From contig CM041465.1 in NCBI GenBank assembly GCA_023213395.1, positions 81,909,741 to 81,973,740 on the forward strand: a stretch of DNA of 64,000 nt, in the 5' to 3' direction. Positions 11,531-22,825 of this stretch are shown here, in pieces. The notes beneath the pieces were generated by a model. The model worked only from the letters and a program-made list of their open reading frames with translations, ran no database searches and had not been told where the DNA came from. The position numbers and the translations under genes were made by a program. Within the stretch, counting starts at the first letter, position 1. Every line of letters starts with the position of its first letter. This DNA comes from Cycas panzhihuaensis. Taxonomy: Eukaryota; Cycadophyta.

Positions 11531-11540
11531 TATGGGGGAG
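11531..11540 (+). other. Polypurine tract of Copia-B
   Basis: TATGGGGGAG immediately precedes the 3' LTR start TGTTAGAA, as expected for the plus-strand primer. Confidence 0.85.
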
Positions 11541-11743
11541 TGTTAGAAAATATCTTGTAATGCACATTTATTGGCTTACAAGACTCATATCCTTATGATA
11601 TTATTAATTGTCGGTTTCATTATACTCATAAATGTATGAGTATATAAACTCTTTTGTACATTGAATTTGACATATGAAAGTAAGGTATCTCATGATACCG
11701 ATTTTTGATCTTGAAGTTTTTTGTGTGTATTGCAGATCCAATA
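11541..11743 (+). repeat. 3' LTR of Copia-B
   Basis: This 203-bp LTR starts TGTTAGAA and ends GATCCAATA, followed by the duplication GGAGT (11744-11748). Only the ends, a GGTATC...GATACCG block and TATTGCAGATCC resemble the 5' LTR. The middle does not align by eye. Confidence 0.75.
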
Positions 11744-11748
11744 GGAGT
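11744..11748. other. Right target-site duplication of Copia-B (GGAGT)
   Basis: These bases are identical to 5745-5749. Copia-A coding sequence resumes directly after them. Confidence 0.85.
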
Positions 11749-12180
11749 TGCCAATAGTACCACCTTAAATACTTCATCTTAGATCATAGATATTTAAGCA
11801 ACATAATATATAACTTGCCATTGCTAGTTCTTTTAGTATTTTGACTCTAGAGTTTATGATATTGTACACATGGCTAACAAATCATTTCATCTAGTCTAAG
11901 GACTTAAAACAGTTTGCCTGAAACTCCTAAGCCTTCCAAATTTTAACCTTGTTGATGTTTTATATATTCCCACTCTAAAGTAGAACCTATTGTCCCTATC
12001 TACCCTTGTCTCTCATGGATTTGATCTAAGTGTAATTATAAATAAATAAACTCTATATTCATTCACCTTCCATTAAATATTATAGTTATGACTAGAATTC
12101 TTGATGGTAAACCTTTTTTCCTAATTAGCTTACCATCCTTTCAAGCTAACTACGTTGATAATGACTTTGCTTTTACAACA
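11749..12180 (+). pseudogene. Copia-A gag end and protease
   Basis: This continues the interrupted frame. From about 11835 it reads FDSRVYDIVHMANKSF, a decayed version of the Copia protease site (usual D-S-G-A changed to D-S-R-V). It is followed by LPNFNLVDVLYIPTLK and NLLSLSTLVSHGF, the conserved VLYxPxxxxNLLS segment. Several stops and frame changes make it non-functional. Confidence 0.7.
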
Positions 12181-12900
12181 ACCTTGACTCCTCAAAAGTT
12201 ATCCTAAAAGGTCCTATGGCATGCTTATATGGGCCATATCAAAATTGATCATTTAAGAGAACTACATGCCTCTCTTTTTAGTATGCCTAGGCTCTCCTCT
12301 AAGCCCTTCAAATGCAAAGCATAAATCATTGTCAAATCTCAAAGACAACCTTTTTCTTATAATCAGTAGAAATCTAGCCAACCTTTATAACTTATACACT
12401 TAGATACATGCAATGCTATGCCCATACCTTCTCTCAAATAAAAGTAGTACTATATTACTTTTATTGATGATTTTACCAAGAAAGCATGGGTTACTTTTCT
12501 TACAAAGAAAGATGAAGCTTTTTATATGTTTTAAGATTTCAAGACTTGCATGGAAAATGAATTAGGATTCAAGATCAAAAAACTCAAGACTAATAACAAT
12601 GGTGAGTATAACTTTAATGAGTTTGAATTGTACCTACGCCACCATGGGATTAAATATTAAACCACTATTGCAAGTACACCCTAGCAAAATAGAGTTGCCA
12701 AGTATATGAACAGGAATATCATAAACATAGCTCATGCTATGCTGGTATACAAGAATGACCCTATCTATCTTTGGGCCAAGGCTATCTAGACTACTATGTA
12801 TTGTATTAACACTATTAGTCCCTTTAAGATTAGCCCCTCTCCACATCTCCCACTTTTAAATTTTTGGCTCTACTTATTATGCTCACAGTTTGGAGGAATA
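12181..12900 (+). pseudogene. Copia-A integrase
   Basis: A GAG-pre-integrase finger remnant (HAYMGHIKIDHLRELH, about 12208) leads to the catalytic core. The first acidic residue is kept as IHLDTC (about 12395). The second site reads LKTNNNGEY (about 12585), with Asp changed to Asn. The third reads NRVAKYMNRN (about 12690), with Glu changed to Lys. FIDDFTKKAWVTFLTKKDEA confirms the family. At least six stops occur. Two of three catalytic residues are lost, so the enzyme is dead. Confidence 0.8.
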
Positions 12901-13460
12901 TTGAAATAAGCTTTAAGATAGAGCTCTTAAAGGCATCTTTGTTGGATACCCTATGGATAAAAAGGGGTACAAGGTTTTCCTGCCTTGATAATAAAAATTC
13001 ATCATCACTAGAGATATTATGTTTACAAAGACTGAAGATCAATTATTTAGACTTGATGTTAAGATGCCTTTGTATTGATTTAATGATACTACAAAATTTG
13101 ATATCCAGATTCTAAACTTTAGGGGGGAGATGCTTAACAATTGGTTAAAATCTTGGAATTTGACAATAAATCCCTGAAGGATACAGGTTGTGACTCTCAA
13201 TTGATATGTGAAAAACTAGCACCATCATTTGAGAATAGCCAAGTTAACAAAGTCAAAGCCATAGAAGAAGGAACACCTTCTCCAACATCAATGGCTAGCC
13301 CATCTTCTCCAACATCATTAACTTCCTTCGTATTAAACATTTCACATGATCCTTTTCAAGATCAAAATAAAGACCAAGAGGCTATAGAAATAAAAATCTC
13401 ATTCCCAACTTAAGGTTATTATAAAGCCTACCAGCTACACAAGGACATACAATTGGATGA
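12901..13460 (+). pseudogene. Copia-A integrase-RT linker
   Basis: This part is divergent and low-complexity. It includes a 90-codon open stretch at 13141-13413 rich in Ser, Thr and Pro (TPSPTSMASPSSPTSLTS). Such Ser/Pro-rich linkers between integrase and RT are normal in plant Copia polyproteins. It is not an independent gene. Confidence 0.6.
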
Positions 13461-14290
13461 GGTAGGCAAAACTAGCAGAAGTGCCCATAGAGCAAGGATG
13501 CATGAATCAGAGAACTACACCTTACTCTTAATAAAGAGCCTCTAACATACCAAGAAGTTATAAATCATACGGCTTGGAGAAATTTCATGAATAAAGAGTA
13601 TCAATCTCTCATTAGGAACTGTACATAGGAGCTCATTAACCTACCACTTAGAAGAAAGGTAGCTAAAAATAAATGGGTGTTAAAAAAATATATAAATCAA
13701 ATGGCACCCTATAAAAACATAAGGTGACATTAGTAGTAAAAGGATTTATGCAAAGCGAAGGTATCAACTATACTAAAATCTTTGCTCTTATAACCAAGTG
13801 ACTTACAATCAGAACTCTTATAACCTTGGCTACTCAATAGGGTTAGAAAATCCACTAGCTCGATGTTAAAACTACATTTCTTAATGTGGACTTTAAAAAA
13901 AAAATTTACATGGCTTAGCTAGAAGGATACAAGGTCGTTGATCAGGAGCATAAAGTTTGCAGGCTTTGAAAGTCCTTATATGGCCTGAAACAAGCCCCTT
14001 ATGTTGGGTTTACCAAGTTGTCTGAAAGAATGAGGCAACTTGGATATGAGGTTTATGACTATCAAGATATTCATGTAATATTATTCATCAAGTATAAAAA
14101 AGATAAAGTCACTTACCTCTTAATCTTTATGGATGATATGCTAATAACATGGAATAGTGAACATGTAATCAGTCAGCTAAAGAAGGACCTTGCTAAAACT
14201 TTTAAATTATCTGACCTCAAGTTAATGAAATATTACTTGGGAATTGAAGTAACCCAAAAGAGTGGAAAAATCTTTCTCTCCTAAGAAAAA
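13461..14290 (+). pseudogene. Copia-A reverse transcriptase
   Basis: EPLTYQEVINHTAWRNFMNK (about 13537) and KNKWVLKKYI open the RT. The central fingers and palm are broken by stops and frameshifts around 13700-14000. From 14018 the frame is open for 88 codons and contains LLIFMDDMLIT (about 14119). This is a conservative variant of YVDD, with both catalytic Asp kept. It is followed by LKLMKYYLGIEVTQ, the conserved end of Copia RT. Confidence 0.8.
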
Positions 14291-15035
14291 TATATCAATG
14301 ATCTTCTAACAAAGTTTCAGTTGGAAGATGCTTGACTAGTGGCTATACCTATGGAATCTAATGTTAAACCCTCAGTTGATGGTGATACTATACTACCAAT
14401 ATAAGGCTACATATTACATACTCTATCAGTAGTCTTACAAGATTTATAATAAATCCTAAGCAGAATCATTGGTAGGCTATAGTACAAGTGTTGAGGTACC
14501 TAAAGATGACCAACAAATATGGTCTACTATATGAACCCAATGCAGAATTTTAACTTTATGCACACACAAACTCAGAGTTTGTTAGAGATAAAGACATAAG
14601 AAGATCCATGTTTGGGTGTGTAATATTTCTTGGAATAACATGAATATCATGGATATTCAAATAGTAAAATATAAATACATACTCAACTACTGAAGTTGAA
14701 TATATTACTACTTTTGAGACAAGAAAGGAGGTGATCTAGCTTAAAAAATTATTGAATACATTAAATATCACCCAAACAAGTTCTATCAGCCTACATATGG
14801 ATAATTAGTCTATGATCCACATGGCTAAAAATCTTGTATTTCATGGTTCTACCAAACATATAAGTACAAAAGTCCACAAGATTAGAGAACTAGTTCATGA
14901 TGACATAATTCAGCCAGAGTACTATCCCACAATAGATCAAATGGCCAATATCTTCACCAAACCACTATAGAGGGTGAAGTTGAATAGTTTTAAAGGTAAC
15001 TTGGCCTTAGGGCCTCTATCTCTAATTGATTGAAG
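14291..15035 (+). pseudogene. Copia-A RNase H
   Basis: Pieces in order: YLKMTNKYGLLYEP, DKDIRRSMFGCV, STTEVEYITTFE (catalytic Glu), LHMDNXSMIHMAKN (Asp present, stop beside it), GSTKHISTKVH, and MANIFTKPL near the C terminus (about 14941-14967). Several stops break it, and the frame fades out at about 15035. Confidence 0.8.
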
Positions 15036-15469
15036 GAGATGACAATAGGACCATCATACTCTATCTCATTTGTAAAAACCCCTTATAAGCACAGAAGGAC
15101 AAGAGTAAGTCTCTGATCTATCCCATTCATGAAAACCCCTTATAGGTGCAAAAGGATAAGGGTTGTACCATTTTAGAAAATTAAATCCTATGAAAACTAG
15201 AAAGGGAATGGGGTATGACCAAATTTTATATGAAGACTTAGTAGATTTTAGCTACAAAATATATTATACTAATTAGCTATCTATCTTTATTCAAAGAGTT
15301 GCCTGTACAAGGTTAGTAGATTAGAAAGTATGCAGGTTTTCTTCCCCATGAGATTTTCCCACAAAAGTGTCATTGTAGTTTGCTTTGTAAGAGGCTCAAA
15401 TAAAGACCTCATAGGATAGAATAAAATATGATGAAATGACCTTCTACCATTAAGAGGGAGATTGAAACT
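15036..15469 (+). other. 3' untranslated region of Copia-A
   Basis: No coding signal was found. It holds an imperfect repeat of about 35 bp, ACCCCTTATAAGCACAGAAG near 15078 and ACCCCTTATAGGTGCAAAAG near 15136. The purine run AAGAGGGAGA near 15452 could be a polypurine tract, because TGTTAATATC starts shortly after. Confidence 0.45.
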
Positions 15470-15800
15470 TGTTAATATCACAAGGTCATTACATTAGTTA
15501 CTTATTTCTAAAAAGGTATTAAGTGAATTTTAGATTAGATCACTTAAGTGAAATGCACTTTCATGTGTATTATGTATAATTTCAATTCACCTGTCTTAAT
15601 TCTTCCTTTATTAATATAAAAGTAAAATCTTAATAGAGGAGGCTCATTCTTACCTCCCTATTTTATGAGAGCTACTACTTTTCTCTTAAGTCTCTCTTGC
15701 TCCCATGTTTGCATTTGTGTATAGTGTATGGAGGTGAAGGATAGATCTACTCCTTACAACCTTAAGGAGGTTTAACTTCCATAAAAGAAGTAGGTTTATC
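15470..15800 (+). repeat. Candidate 3' LTR of Copia-A
   Basis: TGTTAATATCACAAGG lies just after a purine tract and at the right distance downstream of RNase H. The far end is not visible and no 5' partner was found, so both boundaries and identity are tentative. Confidence 0.35.
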
Positions 15801-15849
15801 TTTAAAAGTAATAGGTTAGCAAAGTTTCTTAATTCCTACTTGCATCTCC

Positions 15850-16280
15850 AAGGTTTCAAAGGTAAGGTATTTTTTTACTGCATCTTGATAAGATTTTAGT
15901 ATTAACTTTAAGACTTCAAGATGAACTTGTGGCCTAAGGGTATTGGTGAATAGCTCACAAAATAGAGTGTCATCCAATGGGGCTTGAGAGGATTGAACTA
16001 AGTCTTGAAAGCGATGAACAAAATCATAAGAGGATCATTCAACCCCTTGTTTTATAGATAATAAAGACTTAATTCTTATGTCAAAAAGTTAAGTAAATAT
16101 CTAACAAAGGTATCAACTAACTATTCAAAAGTATAAATAGATGATGGTTGAGTTGATAAAACCATTTCAAGGCATCACCTTAAAGAGTTTTAGGGAATAA
16201 GCACATCATAACATAGTCATAAGATAAGTAATTATTGTAAGAAAGGGAAAAGGCTTAGACATGTGCCATAGGATCTTGAG
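15850..16280 (-). pseudogene. Ty3/Gypsy gag fragment
   Basis: The minus strand reads GDALKWFYQLN near 16165, followed by HRFQDLVQSSQAPLDDTLF and LFTNTLRPQVHLEVLKL with stops and frame changes between. This is the retrotrans_gag core. It matches the same region of Gypsy-E, which reads GDALKWFYHLPTHF near 48800. It is probably a truncated relative of that family; no pol follows to the left. Confidence 0.7.
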
Positions 16281-17380
16281 AGGATTCACCTAAAAACCTA
16301 GGCTATTCGAGAATGATAGGTGGAAGAGAAGAAAGTAAAATTTATTGTGGAAATAGACTCTTTCTATAATTAATATAAGATCTCCTAGCCCTAAGAAGCA
16401 AAGTTATTTAGATGAGATCCAAAAATTTAGTTGTTTGAGGGTAATAGAGATAGGTAAGGTGGATTTGGAGTGCCACATGTCCAAAACAAAGTTGAATAGT
16501 AGCATGGCGGAAGGATACCCACCAAGATATAACTTATTAGTAAGGGACTTATTAAGGATATGGACCATGACCAAGAGTTTGACTTGGATATCCTTGTAGG
16601 TTCGAAGCAAAGGATGCTACTTAAGCATTTGGAGTGCATGAGAATTAGTATACTATATTAAGGAACCATTTGGTTGATTATGAATTATTGAGGGATAATT
16701 ATTGGTGTGTGAGGGATAGGCATGCTTAAACTGAATGAGTAAAGATGAGCATTGAAAGGATTAATTTATAAGGGATATGCTTCTCCTTGAGGAGAGATAA
16801 ATCTAAGTATGGGAAGGTTTCTTTATTGGTATGTGGTTCCTTAATAGGAGGAATAAATAAAGGTTAAGGACCTAATTGATACACTCCTATGAAAGGAGGA
16901 TGTTACCAAGATATGGAAGAAGTAATATAAGATTATTATGGACCTAATCTTCTAAGTAATAAACATAGAGAAATAGAAAGAGAAAATCATAAACAAAAGA
17001 CAGAGAAGGAGATAAAGTTCCTAAGAACATTCATTAACATAATATTATAAATACACCATGATGTTCCCACTCATACATTATATACATATATATAGGACTA
17101 TTAAGATTGCCTATTTTTTGGACTTATACATATGGGATAATTATAATAAGAGTGACCTCATATGGTGGAGGATCATAATATACCCTCCCTGTGGGATAAT
17201 TATAATAAGAGTGACCTAGGGCTTTTGGTGTAACAACAGCCTATGACATTATTATTATTGTGTAATCAATAACTCTTATGAAGGCCATTAGAAAATTCTC
17301 ACATAGAAAGGGGATCAATCTATCCCAAGTCAATTTTGATATACCCTAGATGTTTTATGATATACTCTGGATATCTATAA
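16281..17380. other. Non-coding interval, possible Gypsy leader
   Basis: No convincing frame on either strand. Antisense ORFs at 16404-16639 overlap each other and match nothing. This could be the leader upstream (minus strand) of the gag fragment. A 25-bp exact repeat, GGGATAATTATAATAAGA..., occurs at 17134-17158 and 17193-17217 (period 59). Confidence 0.4.
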
Positions 17381-17992
17381 TGTTAAAACCTTAAGATTGA
17401 ATTTTATGCTTACTTAGTGTTTATAGTTTATGAGTGCCTTACTTGATAAGTTTCATTATGTTGGGCCTTTTGATAATGTGGATTCTAATATGATTTCACT
17501 TTAGTTTATCTTTTAACTATTGGTGATGGTTTTTCTTACCTGTCCTTGGGTACAATTGGTGGTATAGGATGAAAAACTATTACATAACTCATCTCACTAA
17601 GTTATGTAAAACACTATTATATAGAGAGTTATCAAGAGGTTAAGAGATAAGATTAATTATAGAGCTTCATGCATGAGTTGATAAGTTGGCCAATGGTATG
17701 CAAGGCCACTATGCCTCTAATAGAATGTGAGGATGCTTAGGTCACTAATAAGATTACATGTGAAAGACCTTCTTTTGTTTATATAAGGGTCATAGATTAG
17801 AAATGATGGTTAGATGGATATAACTTTTTATAAAGATTATGTTGTAGTACTCTCTATTTCGGTGATCATTTAGCACTCTTGTATTCTTATGAGATTTTTT
17901 GTTAATTTATTTTCCCCATTGGATATAATTAAGTGGTTGTGGTTGTCATTTTTTTGCTATCTCAAGGAGCACTTATGAGAAGATACATCCCA
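17381..17992 (+). repeat. Candidate 5' LTR of an unplaced element
   Basis: TGTTAAAACC at 17381 and CA at 17991-17992 bracket about 610 bp that end two bases before a tRNA-iMet-type primer site. No second copy was found in the window, so this is a candidate only. Confidence 0.35.
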
Positions 17993-17994
17993 AG

Positions 17995-18008
17995 TGGTAT
18001 CAAACTTG
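17995..18008 (+). other. Primer-binding-site-like sequence
   Basis: TGGTATCAAACTTG matches the first nine bases of the plant Copia site and sits two bases after a CA. The sequence that follows (to about 18300) is T-rich leader-like DNA without a gag. Confidence 0.45.
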
Positions 18009-18690
18009 CGTTGCAATCATAGGAAGTTACCCGAAAAATTAGAATTTTTTTTTTCTATCAGATCGAGTACTCTCTCTACCCTAGCAAAGATCAAGGAAAG
18101 ACATTTACTTAGTACTCTCTCCATAGAGATTGAAGAATGGTACCAGGATAGTCCAAAAATCGAGAGGAAAGGGAAATTTTTTCCCCTAGTTAGTACTAGT
18201 ACTTTATCCTTTTATTTTTCATCTAGTTTTAATTTCATTTCTATATTTCAATTTTTACATTAAATTATATATCAAGGGTAGATAACACTACTGGGTGGTT
18301 ATCCTTTTCTTCCTCCCACCTCTTTTTCTCGAGTAGATAACATTATTAGGCAACTACCTAAGTAGTTAGGTACAGACCCTATATTGGGGGTCTTTAAATA
18401 TCATAGGGATCTATCATTCTAGCTATAAGTGCATCATGGCTCTTCTGCCTTCTATATAAAGAATTGGAGTTAACATTCCTGAACCAATCCCTAGATAGAA
18501 CCTGGCTACAGAAGTGTGCCTCCACATACCTTCGGGTATATAGGAGGATCCTTTTAGGTCCCAATTCCTTCCTAGCATAGGTAAGCTATCGATCATTGAA
18601 GTCTTATAGTACAGTGGTTAGCAGTTAGTGCCACAAAGCTACCTACCCCAAACTTCTATAATTTATTGGCAAGTATAAAAATTTTCTAGA
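18009..18690. other. Non-coding interval
   Basis: No family is recognised. The 89-codon open frame at 17994-18263 begins inside the primer site and becomes Phe/Ser-rich over T-rich DNA, so I do not treat it as a gene. Confidence 0.4.
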
Positions 18691-19200
18691 ATAATTCCAA
18701 AGTAGAAAACCAAAATAAAATACCCTCCAAAGATATCATATTAAAACCAAAGATATCACACTAAAAAAAATTAATGCTTTGTTGATCATGGAGAATACAT
18801 GTATACAAATCAACATCACTAAATATAATTATTGGATAATTTCAAAGTAGAAAACTAAAACAAAATACGTTCCAAGATATCATACTAAAAAAATCAATGC
18901 TTTATTGATCATTGAGAATATAGGTATGTATATCAACATCAATAAATAAAATCACTCGATAATTCCAAAGTACAAAACCAAAATAAAATACACATAGTAT
19001 AAAACCATATTTTCAATGTAAAAAACCATAACTTCCAATAAACTTAATCCAACTTCAAGATTATCATACTAATTAATAGATAATTCCAAAGCAAAAAATG
19101 AAAACAAAATATACACTCCACAAAACCATATTTTTAATGTAGAAAATCATAAATTCTAATAAACTCAAGCAAAGTAAATATAACCAAAGTAGTATCATAT
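18691..19200. repeat. Four-copy degenerate tandem array
   Basis: Units start with ATAATTCCAAAGTAGAAAA or close variants at 18691, 18836, 18959 and 19080 (periods 145, 123, 121). The first two share an insert with ATGCTTTGTTGATCAT / ATGCTTTATTGATCAT. The last two share AAAACCATATTTTCAATGTA-like text. This is a diverged local satellite. Confidence 0.75.
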
Positions 19201-19521
19201 TAATTACAGTGAAAAAGGAGCATACTTCAATAAAATGATAGAATTATTTAGTAAACCATATCTAGGGAGAATTATACTATTTGTTTAACCTAGAATTTAT
19301 TTTAAATTTATTTAAAGCATGCATTAATCCTCAATAGAAAATAGTATATCAATAAAACTCATTATTATCAAATTAAAGTATACATTCCTGCTTAATAGAA
19401 AATAATTTAATTAGGTTTATGATTAAAGATATATATGTTTCCTACTATTTGTTTAACCTTCTATTTATCAAAAATTTATTTAAAACATGCCTTAATCCTC
19501 CATAGAAAGAAACATATAAAC
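19201..19521. repeat. AT-rich repeat family, left cluster
   Basis: Two units carry ACTATTTGTTTAACCT, ATTTATTTAAAGCATGC and CCTCAATAGAAAAT (about 19277 and 19443). The same phrases occur many times at 29990-31210. Because it abuts the C terminus of the minus-strand RNase H remnant, it may be part of that element's 3' LTR. Confidence 0.55.
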
Positions 19522-19960
19522 ATAATGTGGATGACTCCTAAATTTTCTTTCAATTTTTGGAATTTGATTATTCCCAAAGCCTTTGTAAATATGTCTATTG
19601 TCTGATCTTTAATGTTGCAATAAGCTAACTGGATTTCTTCTACTTATACAAGTTCCTAAATAAAGTGGTGTTGAGTCTCAATGTGCTTTGTTCTACCATG
19701 GAATATTGGATTCTTTGCTATTTGAATGGTGCTTTGATTATCACATCAGATTTTGGTGGGACCTTGTTATTTAATCTAGAAATCCTATAATAGTCTTCTC
19801 AACCACATTAACTCATATGCGCCTACTACTACTGCTTTATATTTTGCCTTGGCTCTAGATAAGGAAACTGTACTATGCTTCTTTCTTGTTCCACAAAGCT
19901 CAGTTTACCATGAAAATTTACCAGAACTAGCTATCTCAAGCATCTATTTGCACCTAAAAT
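19522..19960 (-). pseudogene. Minus-strand Copia RNase H remnant
   Basis: Read on the minus strand: RKKHSTVSLSRAKAKYKAVV (usual STAEAEY, with Glu changed to Lys), YELMWLRRLL, then CDNQSTIQIAKNPIFHGRT, KHIETQHHFI, ELV, and IDIFTKALGIIKFQKLKENL at the C terminus near 19530. Several stops are present. The catalytic Asp in CDNQ is kept. No RT of the same orientation lies directly to the right, so the element is truncated. Confidence 0.85.
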
Positions 19961-20201
19961 CTCACATCAATCTATCTCCCCTATGGTGAGACTCAGCCTC
20001 TTGAGTCATCTCAACTCCTGTTTGAAGGTTTTTCATTATTTTTTTCAAATATTTTTAAATTTGTTTAATACAATCTTGTTCTATCTACTCGGCCACCTCT
20101 TGTGTACCTATCCAGGCTCAGATCTGAAGTCGGGGAAAGTAATTTCATCTCCATTTTATCACTATACTCTCTATTTTGGTTGATGCTCACATTGTTCCTC
20201 A
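19961..20201. other. Non-coding interval
   Basis: No domain is recognised. Open frames that run from here into the neighbouring microsatellite are repeat translations. Confidence 0.4.
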
Positions 20202-20679
<478 letters not shown>

Positions 20680-22075
20680 TCCATTCGATAGGAGCTACAC
20701 CCCCTCAAGAGCTATCCCCTGGTCCCATCACGTTCATGTGACTTAAGCTTTGAATTAGAAAGGGCCATTTAAATTTTATAAAAATTTTCTCTTTTTTTTA
20801 ATTTTTCATATAAAGGGTGCCTGGCATTTTTTTGACATATCCTTTTGCTAGAGTCCTAGTTTCTAACGAAACTTATTCCATTGTGACCAAAATTTTAAGG
20901 GTTATAATGTAGACTAGTTACTTAATACTTTTAGATCTAATTTGACATATTTTTAATGATCTAAAGTTAACCTTTTTTTAGCCTTCAATTTATTAAATAT
21001 AAAGAGGGCCCCTCACTATTTTTTGCATAACTCTTATATTTGACATCATATTTCAACTTCATTAGTTTTATTCGAAAGCTAACTCATTTCTCCTTGTACT
21101 ACTATATTTATTTACAAGTTTTGAAGCCGTTTTGTAGTTCAAAGCTGATAAAATTAAGGTACTTAAGTGATCCTAGTTCTTCATTATTTCATATATTTTA
21201 AAATATTATTTCTTAAGTTTAATCGACTTAAGGCATATTAAGAAACTTTTAATACATATATGATCTTCTTTACATTATTTCATTATGTTTTATCAGCATT
21301 TCATAACTTTTTGAGCCCCTTAGCTCTGGTTATGCCCTAAAAGGGGTCATTTCACTTGATCATTAATATCTTGAGTTGTAGGAGCATGTTTTCCAAATGG
21401 TTAAATCTGTTGGAAAGATATTTTAATATTCTTCAATATGGTATAGTTTCATTTAATATAATATTATTTAGCAAGACTTTGGAGATGGTAAACTTGAGCA
21501 TCTAGTTTTACCCTAACAAGCCTATTTCCTTAACTCTTAAAGGAGTTTTTATTTCAACTAGGTAATATTTACTTTATTGATTACTCATTATATATTTTTA
21601 AAGCTTTTATTTGGCTCTCATATAGTTTTTCTAAGATAACTTAAAATAGAAGATATATTTTATACACTTAAAGGGATCAACAAGTTAAGTGGGCCTACAT
21701 ATTAAAACAAGTACATTTATTTATTTTGAACTCTTTTAATAGAAGTGTTTCTTAATATATTTCATCCTTTTAAAGAAAAATATATATTCCAGAATTCTTG
21801 CCTTATACATCTTCGCTTGTAGTAAAAAAGATAGTAAATTATCTTGCATATATTTAAAAGGAATTCATTTCATTTTCAATTGACTTACTTGAGCCACTTA
21901 TGTGTATTGGAAAACTTTAAGATTTATTCAAATACTTCATTGTATTAAATATAGTTTAAATTTATATTCAATAAAAGCATTCAAAGAAGCAAAGGAGCAA
22001 AAATTTCCCAAAACAAGAACTACGATTTAATGAGTGATTTCTCTCAAAATAGGCAATCAAATCGTAAATGGTTTT
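20680..22075 (+). repeat. Second, diverged copy of the TR-GAG-like leader
   Basis: The plus strand here resembles the reverse complement of about 1650-2160. Shared landmarks, in order: AAAGAGGGCCCCTCAC (AAAGAGGCTCCTTCAC in the other copy), CCTAGTTCTTCATTATT, CCCTAAAAGGGGTC, ATCTTGAGTT, and AAATGGTTAAATCTGT (AAATGGTCAAATCTGT there). It also has internal repetition of the AAAGGGTGCC / AAAGAGGGCC motif about 190 bp apart. No gag-like frame or LTR is recognised with it, and Copia-C interrupts it at its right end. Confidence 0.6.
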
Positions 22076-22524
22076 TGTTAAGAGTATTAATGTAACCTTT
22101 ATGTTCTTTTTAAAGTTTATGTTTAAGTCACATGTCTAAATTTGTATTTAAGTTACTATAAGTTTAAAATCTAGTGTTTATTAATTATCTTATGTAGAAG
22201 GTGGTTGAAATGTGGAACTGCATTTCAGCGAACCTTTCCTTGTATAAATTTTGCTCCTAGATTCAAGGAGATGGTTCCGAGAATCTAGGAGGGCTATCTA
22301 AATGCCTTTTACAAGGTTGGTTTAGTGGTTAGGTGGTTTATGTATTTGGTCTTCTATTTCTCAAAGTTTCTTAGTAAAACTACAACTTTAGGAGGTGGTT
22401 TTTCTTCCCCAGAAGGGGTTTTCCACCTATCAATCTAGTGTATATGTGTAGTGTCATGTTATTGCCTGTATTTGCTTATTATGTGATCCTGTGATGATAT
22501 TATGCATATGCCTATCTTTCAACA
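22076..22524 (+). repeat. 5' LTR of Copia-C
   Basis: It begins TGTTAAGAG and ends CTTTCAACA, against the primer site. TGTATAAATT near 22239 is a plausible TATA box and is kept in the 3' copy. Confidence 0.92.
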
Positions 22525-22537
22525 TGGTATCAGAGTT
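22525..22537 (+). other. Primer binding site of Copia-C
   Basis: TGGTATCAGAGTT is a near-perfect match to the tRNA-iMet-type plant Copia site, directly after the LTR end. Confidence 0.9.
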
Positions 22538-22825
22538 TCTTGCTAGCCATGTGGACCATTACACCTTGGGACAATACTCACATACCTTTACACTGTATTT
22601 TCTCATCAGTTTTCTAGCTCCCCACCTCATGGTATCTTATCTCTGAATTGTTTGCTCTCCTAGATTCTGATTTCCTCTGGTGATAGAGGTTTCGCTCTCC
22701 TCTTTGTTGGGTAATGAGGCAGATCTACACCTACTTGGATGTAAAGTTCCACAACTGTCGGTATCCTTTCTACTTGAAACCTTTCCTCATGGGTCTTCAT
22801 CTTCCTAAACGATTATAAAGATGAA
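22538..22825 (+). other. Leader of Copia-C, first part
   Basis: Untranslated sequence downstream of the primer site; nothing further is recognised. Confidence 0.5.

Larger units (their letters stand above)
5750..11743 (+). mobile_element. Copia-B, full-length Copia LTR retrotransposon nested in Copia-A
   Basis: This 6.0-kb element has TG...A-ended LTRs (5750-5970 and 11541-11743), a primer binding site at 5971, a leader of about 1.5 kb, gag, protease, integrase, RT and RNase H in Copia order, and a polypurine tract at 11531-11540. GGAGT flanks both ends. Removing the element rejoins the Copia-A reading frame as HSPLGV followed by ANSTT, which supports the boundaries independently. It is inactive: it has more than a dozen stops or frameshifts, an integrase catalytic Asp changed to Asn, and the last zinc-knuckle Cys changed to Tyr. 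The two LTRs are surprisingly unlike each other. Confidence 0.85.

Noticed and set aside
17994-18263. 89-codon frame after a primer-site-like sequence
   Set aside because: It begins inside the primer site and becomes Ser/Phe-rich over T-rich DNA. No gag motif was found.
18597-18635. tRNA-like A-box text (TAGTACAGTGGTTAGCAG)
   Set aside because: It resembles the 5' third of a tRNA, but no B box (GGTTCGAxTCC) or closing acceptor stem follows within 80 bases. It is too short to call a tRNA gene or SINE.
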